A DNA stretch of 64,000 nucleotides, taken from NCBI GenBank assembly GCA_028023455.1, contig JAQFVV010006215.1, positions 8,289,230-8,353,229 on the forward strand. Reading direction: 5' to 3'. This document shows, piece after piece, positions 57,894-64,000 of the stretch; the first letter of the stretch is position 1, and each line of letters opens with the position of its first letter. The notes below the pieces were generated by a model, which made no database searches, was not told the DNA's origin, and saw only the letters and a list, made by a program, of their open reading frames with translations. The translations under genes were made by a program, and so were the position numbers. The stretch is from Epiperipatus broadwayi (taxonomy: Eukaryota > Onychophora > Udeonychophora > Euonychophora > Peripatidae).

Positions 57894-58734
57894 AGAGCAA
57901 GACATAACAATGAAAATATAGCTAAATATAAAAATAATTATAATAGTAAAAATAACATTTTTCTTTGGAATTGCTAATGAAGTCACAGAAATCTTTGATA
58001 ATTTTTGTCTTTTTGAAATGCAGCAGTCATAGCATTTTCCACAAATAATGTCCACAACTGAATGATAAAAAAGTTGGAAATGTTCTTAGACAGAAACATG
58101 TTTTGAAAACGAATACTATAAATATTTAAGATATAATTGTATTTATATATTTGACTATTGTAACATCTAATATAAACTATTGAATGTGTTTAAAAAAATT
58201 TAACTTTATAATTTTGAAATTCTCCATCATTAAGATCACTTGGAAATTCCTTGTAGTTCTTGAAAGTTTATAGATTATATTATCTCTTGTTGTAGGTTAT
58301 CTGAGATGTTTTGGAGATGAGTACCAGAGTCATCATACTTTATATCAACATTTTCAATAAGGTGGACTATTAAAGCATTGACTGCATCATGTTTTTTTCT
58401 TAATCACTCTTTCCTTAGTTTTTTATTTGTACTTGTTTTAAGTTGCAACGGGTTTTACCTGTAACAGTTGCTTTTCCTTGGAATAGTTTTTGAGCTCATA
58501 AATGTATTTGAGACTGGTTTTGAGTTTTGATTTTAATATCACAATTATCATTATTATGACCATTATCTTAATCAGTATAAAGAAGTATGTATTTTTGTTT
58601 TAAGATCTGAAAATTTTGATTGTGACTTGACAATCTTGTGATGTTTTTATCTCTCAGATTTAAACTTTCTCTTCTAAACACCAGACTTATTGTTTGTAAT
58701 TTGAATCAGACAAAGAGGTCTATTTTTATATAAT
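57894..58734. other. Intron between two foldback inserts
   Basis: No exon or repeat recognised. Confidence 0.45.
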
Positions 58735-58748
58735 CTAAATAATAATAA

Positions 58749-59484
58749 ATTGTTTTTCTTTTCACCAATACAAATTGTAATTATAAATATGCAATTTTTT
58801 TCACATGCGTTAGTGAAGCTGTAATTATACTAGAATGTTTAATATGCCTGCTTAGCGCTTTCAAGAGTTAGCATTCAAATCTCATACTCATAGCTTTCTG
58901 AATGAAGACTGTTGTGATTTATTGTATACATATGCAAATGAGCTTGAATTTTTAATTAGTTAGTCCAGTATTTGTAGAGAGCAAAGCATGCCTCTCTTCT
59001 ATTAATGGTACTGAGATCATTTGCTATATAAAAAGTTTCTTTGACTTTTCTTTTGGCATCACTCTTCTCTTGGAAATTATTTGGGCAGAACTGGATTCGA
59101 ATACATGGCCTGTAGCTGCATCAATCTTCTGGGACCACTGAGCATCTACAAGCCATGTATTCGATCCCAGTTCTGCCCAAATAATTTGCAAAGAGAAGAG
59201 TGATGCCAAAAGAAAAGTCAAAGAAGCTTTTTGCATAGCAAATGATCTCAATGCCATTAATAGAAGAGAGGCATGCTTTGCTCTCTCCAAACAATGGACT
59301 AACTAATTAAAAATTCAAGCTCATTTGCATATGTGTACAATAAATCACAACAGTCTTCATTCATAAAGCTATGAGTATGAGATTTGAATGGTAAATCTCG
59401 AAAGAGCTAAGCAGGCATATTAAACATTATAATTTAATTACAGCTTCACTAATGCATGCGAAAAAAATCGCATATTTATAATTA
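58749..59484. mobile_element. Foldback insert with 14-bp TSD and tRNA-like centre
   Basis: Nearly perfect inverted arms (58776-59106 and about 59150-59485) around a loop of about 45 bp. Direct repeat ctaaataataataa at 58735-58748 and 59485-59498 (low complexity, but matching at the exact arm ends). The minus-strand frame of 88 residues over one arm is accidental. The arms remain very similar to each other, so it is fairly young. Confidence 0.75.
59085..59150 (-). ncRNA. tRNA-like Pol III promoter in the foldback centre
   Basis: Minus strand: GATGCTCAGTGG (59135-59146) as A box and GTATTCGAATCCAG (59091-59104) as B box, spaced like a tRNA gene and followed by the arm sequence as SINE body. 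The A box lies in the unpaired loop, so only one orientation has a full promoter. Confidence 0.5.
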
Positions 59485-59971
59485 CTAAATAATAATAATA
59501 ATGTTTGTTATAGAAATAATAAAAAATTTCTTACAACTGATTCTGCTAATTTAAAACTTAGTAATGGAAAAAATATTCTGAATTTTTAATCCATAGTTCA
59601 GATTATTATATCAAAAATAATCACAATATTAGCTTGTTAAAAATATTATCAATCATCAGAACAATCATTGTAAGACTGAAAATTTTATTTAAAAGTTAAT
59701 CTTAAAAAGGGGAAGCATCATCTAAAATGAGAACAAATTATATCAAAACAAATCAACATTAAAAATAAAATGGATTAGGATTTTCTATAAATAAGGTAAA
59801 ACAGTATTTTTTACAAATGAAATAAGAATATTAAAATTCTCTGCATGCATTTCATGATGAATTTTCAATAACATTAAAGAATGCTGAATATGTTTTTAGG
59901 ATTAAACTTTTAATTTACAGAAGCAATTCATTGGACTGCAGTTATCATTTTAGCTAATTTAAAGTAATATT

Positions 59972-60665
59972 AGAATATGAGTATAATTTAATATACTTGG
60001 AAATTAGATACCCTTCAGCTATTGACTCTATTTCATACAACTGATACACATGACCAGAGACTTGTGAAAAAAAATACATGTTCTTCTATATATATATATT
60101 GTGGAGAATCAGCACTCATCAGTTGATCCAGAGCATTATATCCCATCCATATTTACAGTCAGTCCTCAGTTTATATTAAATAGCAAATCCTCAAACTTTA
60201 ATGATCAGTCTTCAATCTACTTCACCCACTAACTCTTTAGCCATCTATACCATTGAAAATCTGATGATGGAATGCCTAAATCCTTTGTTGATGGTAATAT
60301 TATTGTCATGCCTGTATTGAACTTAAGTCACTCTGATCTCACATGTATAGGACTTGGTCCATTTAAATAAACAGACGAGGGATGCTCAGGATACCTGCTG
60401 AATCTGTAATATTAGAATACTTGTATAATTTAATATATTTGGAAATTAGATGTAATTGTAGAGGATTTGAACACAGACTTTCAAGCACCTTCAGCTGTTG
60501 ATTATATCTCATACAGCATGAAATACGTATATTGGAGATCTTTTTTTTTTCACGTATGTGCAGTCATGTGCACCGGTTGTATAAGATATATAGCTGAATG
60601 GTGCATGAAATTCTGTGTTCAAATCATCTACAATTATAACTTAATAAGAGCACTTAATAAATTTC
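59972..60665. mobile_element. Family C repeats, tandem about 441 bp apart
   Basis: The block GTATAATTTAATATA-TTGGAAATTAGAT occurs at about 59981 and 60422. The first unit holds a minus-strand hammerhead relic (CTGATGA at 60116-60122, GAAA lost). The second has GCATGAAATACGTATATTGG on the plus strand (60516-60535, the GAAA half of the ribozyme) and inverted ends (GATTTGAACACAGA at the left, TCTGTGTTCAAATC at the right). Confidence 0.55.
60100..60130 (-). ncRNA. Degenerate family C hammerhead
   Basis: Minus strand: TCAA, CTGATGA, GTG-CTGATTCTC-CAC, then AATATA where GAAATAC is expected. The catalytic GAAA is lost. Confidence 0.4.
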
Positions 60666-61469
60666 TTATCAGTACCATATTTCTACATACACAACACAGG
60701 CACATACACACTTAGCTAAATTTAAATTCAGCATAACAAAACAATCCAATAGTAGTAGAATAAGTTTAATATATTCAAGTGTAGCAGTATAAAGTATACT
60801 TTCAAAAGCAACTGCTAGAAAACTGTGTTCCAATCTAAATGAATTTTATCCTGGTATAGAGTTGTTCATTTTGCTTTGTTTATCTGTGCAAGCTAACAAA
60901 GTTCAAAGAAACTATCCACTAGATTCTTGATTTCTGTTGCAGATGTTTTTAATTGTATTGTGCTTTAAATTTAAAAGGTGATTGATCTTTTTAAATGCAT
61001 CAACACTGACATATTATCCATCAGCATCAATAAAAAATGATGATAAATCCCAAAAATTAATCAAAAAGTTAGTATTTGATGAAAGCATTTTTTTAAAGAC
61101 AATACCTTTAGAACCATATTTTTATTTAAGAATATGTACTGACGTTATGATTTTTATTTCTTATTTTACTTTTAACCAAGGCAGCATTTGAGTATAACAT
61201 CTTTGCATTAATATAGAGAAGCAATGCATAATGCTAACTGAAATATCTGTAAAATATTTTAAATGTCTACAGTGACATTATTTTAGTCACAGAATTCTGT
61301 AAATAAACAAAAGCATGAATTGTGCAGGAATTTCTGTTGAATGAGCTGCAAAATTCAAGCTTTTCTTTATTTAAAATGTAAGTATGGCTGAAATAATATA
61401 GCTGTGGAAAATTTAAAAAATATATTGTATATATTTACATATTTAAAGAAAGGCTTTTATTCACATATA
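60666..61469. other. Intron downstream of exon A
   Basis: No exon or repeat recognised. Sequence homologous to the region around exon H begins at about 61470. Confidence 0.45.
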
Positions 61470-62390
61470 AAAAGGAAATAAATTTTCTTCAACTTTTACA
61501 ATATTCTTGATACTAGGTGATCAAAATAAAAATGGTTCAGAAACATTCTAAGAATATTTCTAAATATTAGAGTCATACACTTAATTTTGATTGCATAATT
61601 TCAAAAATATTAAAAGCTGATGAAAATTTATTTTTTAATACATTTTAAAATTTTTTTAGAGCATTCTTGTGAATAAAAATATTTGTTTAAAAGTATTTAA
61701 TATATACTTCTTATTTTCAAAATTTTATAAGAAAGTTTACATTCAATTTAATACTGCTAAATGGTATTACCACTAAAAAGTACTGAATTCCACATAAAAT
61801 TAAAAAAATAAATTTTTCATTACTTTTTGCTAAAACTGTTTGCAAACTTTGAAAAAGTGTATTGTCATTAGGAATACATATAATTTCAAAAATAGATCAA
61901 TAATTGATTGGTGGATAAAAATTAAGTTATAATATTTTTCAGATAAGACAAAAACTGAGTTAATTAAATAAAAATATATAAAAATGTTACTTAAATTAAA
62001 ACCCAACCTGTTTTGTTCAAACTGATTTGACAAATCAGTTGCCAAAAGGCTAAAAACATAAACACCACCATGATAATCACATAGGTTCAATCCATCATCC
62101 TTTAGTGATAATGTACCTTCTTTATCTATTTTGAATGGTGAAGAAGGATGAACAATGGAATATGCAATTTCTCCATTTGGACCTTGGTCAGAATCATTTG
62201 CAAACACCTAAAAAATAATAGTTTTTTTTTTTTAAAAAAAGTATACAAATCTAAGAATTATTTATGTAGATGAATTGAAAATTATGCATGAATTGTTTTT
62301 TCTTAATATTAAGAAAGTTTTAATGTAATGCAGTTTTAAAACCTTTCCAAATCTAGTGTAAAATCAATTCCAAAATTATATATATATATA
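61470..62390 (-). repeat. Tandem duplication copy 1 (exon A with intron flanks)
   Basis: Partner of 4830-5735. Homology runs through the exon and several hundred bases of flanking intron in the same order and orientation, as expected of a tandem segmental duplication inside one gene. Confidence 0.85.
62008..62207 (-). CDS. Cadherin exon A (EC repeat, internal exon)
   Basis: Internal exon of a large non-classical cadherin, a calcium-dependent cell-surface adhesion protein. Read on the minus strand it follows a tttttag-type acceptor (AG at 62209-62208) and ends at a cag|gtt donor. It is 200 bp: 66 codons plus two bases of a split Arg codon completed by exon B. It encodes the middle and end of an EC repeat, starting VFANDSDQGPNGEIAYSI, the usual DxDxGxNG calcium-binding and beta-strand pattern. 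The stretch SLLATDLSNQ is the typical F/G strand. The usual LDRE motif is replaced by a Cys-containing segment (LNLCDYHGG). The exon has a close paralogue at 5344-5543. The upstream part of the gene lies beyond position 64000. The cadherin call is firm; the subfamily is not recognised. Confidence 0.9.
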
Positions 62391-63104
62391 TATATTAATA
62401 TTTTCATGAATACATGATAAAAATAAAGTCTTACTTGAGTTACATTATATATTATTTTTCTTTTATTTTCCAGCATTATGATGAATTCACTTTTATCCTT
62501 GTCAAGATTAAGGTATTAATGAAGAACTGTTATATCTTAAGTGATAACAGCATAAAGTAAAGAATAGTTATTCTTCTATATATTTGATGGTTGATCCTTT
62601 AAAATAGGTGATTTAAATTTTTTTTTTACTTCCTTCAGTTTTACAATTAATTAATTCCAAGTTGATTTTAGTATAAAAAGATAAAATAAGAGGTCTCCAG
62701 AAAACTGGAATACATTGGGATTTATCAGATTTGTTTAAATCACCTGGTCTTTTTAATATTTCAATAGACTCTCTCATAGTTCTTATACTTTTTCAAATTA
62801 TAAAATAAAATACTAGCTATTTTAAAAAAGTATGATTTAAAAACTGTGATAATGTATTGAAATATTGAAAAGATTGGATGGTTTAAAGAAATCTAATGAA
62901 GCACAACATATTCCTGCCTTGTGGAGGCCATTTATTTTATCTCTTTCTTCTAAAATCAACTTCTAATCAAATTAATTATAAAATTGATAAAAATAAAAAA
63001 GTTTTTATTAATCAAACTTTTCTGAATGATCAACCATCAAATTTATATAAAAATTATTATTCTTTACATCACACCCAATCTCATTATTATTTATGACATA
63101 ATAA

Positions 63105-64000
63105 TCATTTTAAGCCAATAAACATCACACGATCACCACTTCTTATGCTTGCTTATAACTGTTTTAAAACAGGCAAAACTCACTATATGTATTGCCACAC
63201 ACAGCAAGCTAGAGTAATCAATGGATGTCAGAAGGCTTGGGCATAAAATTTCTATCTAGTGCCTAATCATCCAATATCCCCAGACTAGTTTCTGACTTGT
63301 GGTCTTCATCAGTGAAGAGCATTGGATCTGAGAGCACTGCACCTAGATCTTAGGATCTAATGCAATCCTCTAGCAGCCACCTTTTATCTCCACTTACCAA
63401 CACAACTATGAGTCTTAAATTGAAAACACCTTAATGTTTTAAATCCAACCTCATTAGCTTATATAGTCATATGGGACTGAACCCAGTTCAATATCCATAC
63501 ATTTTGGTGTCTTTGGTTCCTTAATAACCATAGCCACCACTATCCTATTAGGCAGGATTGGTTTTAAGCAAATAAACCACATAACCACCACTTCTTATGC
63601 TTACTTATAACTGTTTTAAAACAAGCAAAACTCACTATATGTATTGCCACACACAGCAAGCTAGAGTAATCAAAGGATGCCAGAAGGCTTGTGCATAAAA
63701 TCCCCATCTAGTGCCTACTCATCCAATATCCCCAGACTAGTTTCTAGCTTGCTGTGTGGCATACATATAGTGAGTTTTGCCTGTTTTAAAACAGTTATAA
63801 GCAAGCATAAGAAGTGGTGGTCATGTGATGTTTATTGACTTAAAATGAATCCTACCTAATAGGATAGTGGTGGCTATGATTATTAAAGAACCAAAGACAC
63901 CAAAATGTATGGGTACTGAACTGGATTCAGATCCATACGACTATATAAGCTAATGAGCTTGGATTGGAAACATTAAAGTGTTTTCAATTTAAGACTCATA
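63105..64000. mobile_element. Hammerhead repeat cluster 5, cut by the window end
   Basis: Family A: a first unit from about 63105, a second from about 63560 (offset about 452 bp) cut near 63755, then an inverted copy running past 64000. The layout matches cluster 4. The right border and any TSD are outside the window. Confidence 0.75.
63277..63318 (-). ncRNA. Hammerhead ribozyme, family A, cluster 5
   Basis: Minus strand: TCTTCA, CTGATGA, stem II GAC-CACAA-GTC, GAAA, C-TA-G, TC, TGGGGA. The stem II middle pair is A-U instead of G-C, a compensatory double change. Stem I still pairs with wobbles. Confidence 0.86.

Noticed and set aside
59024-59290. Minus-strand frame of 88 residues with a hydrophobic stretch
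   Set aside because: It lies across the arm and loop of a near-perfect palindrome that contains tRNA-like boxes; no family resemblance.
61830-62207. Minus-strand frame starting MFANDSD taken as a whole protein
   Set aside because: The Met is an accident of reading the exon border (the exon starts with Val); the frame beyond 62008 is intron after a cag|gtt donor.
1-64000. CRISPR arrays, operons, ribosome-binding sites, prophage
   Set aside because: The window is eukaryotic: spliced exons, large introns and retroelements. Regular repeats here have inverted arms and 400-bp units, unlike CRISPR.

Overview
This window is strongly AT-rich, repeat-dense invertebrate nuclear DNA. It has no operon structure or bacterial gene density. 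It holds short exons with GT/AG splice borders in introns of up to 26 kb, RTE-type, Ty3-type and Penelope-type retroelements, tRNA-like SINE heads and microsatellites. I can say metazoan, most likely an arthropod or another invertebrate. I cannot place the species.

Host gene. Eight minus-strand exons (62.0, 52.9, 52.7, 52.5, 40.9, 32.1, 31.9 and 5.4 kb, in transcription order) belong to one large non-classical cadherin. Their phases all agree. The first seven make exactly 325 codons, which is three extracellular cadherin (EC) repeats. The eighth exon is a second copy of the first (about 87% identical in protein) and brings homologous intron flanks with it. A block of about 56.7 kb carrying three EC repeats has therefore been duplicated in tandem and in frame. 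The rest of the window is intron filled by mobile elements. One possible first exon of another gene lies on the plus strand at 46.06 kb.

Autonomous-type elements. A full-length RTE/BovB-like element (36458-39757) has a 13-bp target-site duplication (TSD) and one homopolymer frameshift. A complete but pol-less Ty3/gypsy-like LTR element (9052-11748, 5-bp TSD) carries gag and, in the same frame as its zinc knuckle, a coiled coil that closely resembles the golgin GM130/GOLGA2. A Penelope-like GIY-YIG endonuclease fragment is inserted as a head-to-head palindrome (20843-22321) with a 14-bp TSD. The RTE and LTR elements are both antisense to the cadherin.

The most unusual content is a set of short repeats (units about 410-470 bp) found as direct copies followed by an inverted copy. 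Whole palindromic blocks are bordered by 13-20-bp TSDs (13.6-14.8, 15.96-17.02, 29.2-29.6, 30.7-31.4, 53.5-54.2, 56.6-57.9 and 58.7-59.5 kb; others lack a clear TSD). At least nine copies carry a hammerhead self-cleaving ribozyme core (CTGANGA, stem II, GAAA, NUH site, stem I). Stem II shows compensatory changes between copies. These resemble animal retrozymes or the ribozyme-bearing terminal repeats of Penelope-like elements. Two other palindromic inserts contain tRNA-like Pol III promoter motifs.

Layout: 0-9 kb intron and the last cadherin exon; 9-11.8 LTR element; 13.6-17 hammerhead clusters; 20.4 SINE; 20.8-22.3 Penelope-like palindrome; 25.5-27.5 relict LTR-like region; 29-31.4 two foldback inserts and a hammerhead; 31.8-32.2 exons; 35.3-36.3 low-complexity tract; 36.5-39.8 RTE; 40.9 exon; 46 candidate exon; 49.6-51.7 hammerhead clusters; 52.4-52.9 exons; 53.5-60.7 foldback inserts; 62.0 exon; 63.1-64.0 hammerhead cluster cut by the window edge.
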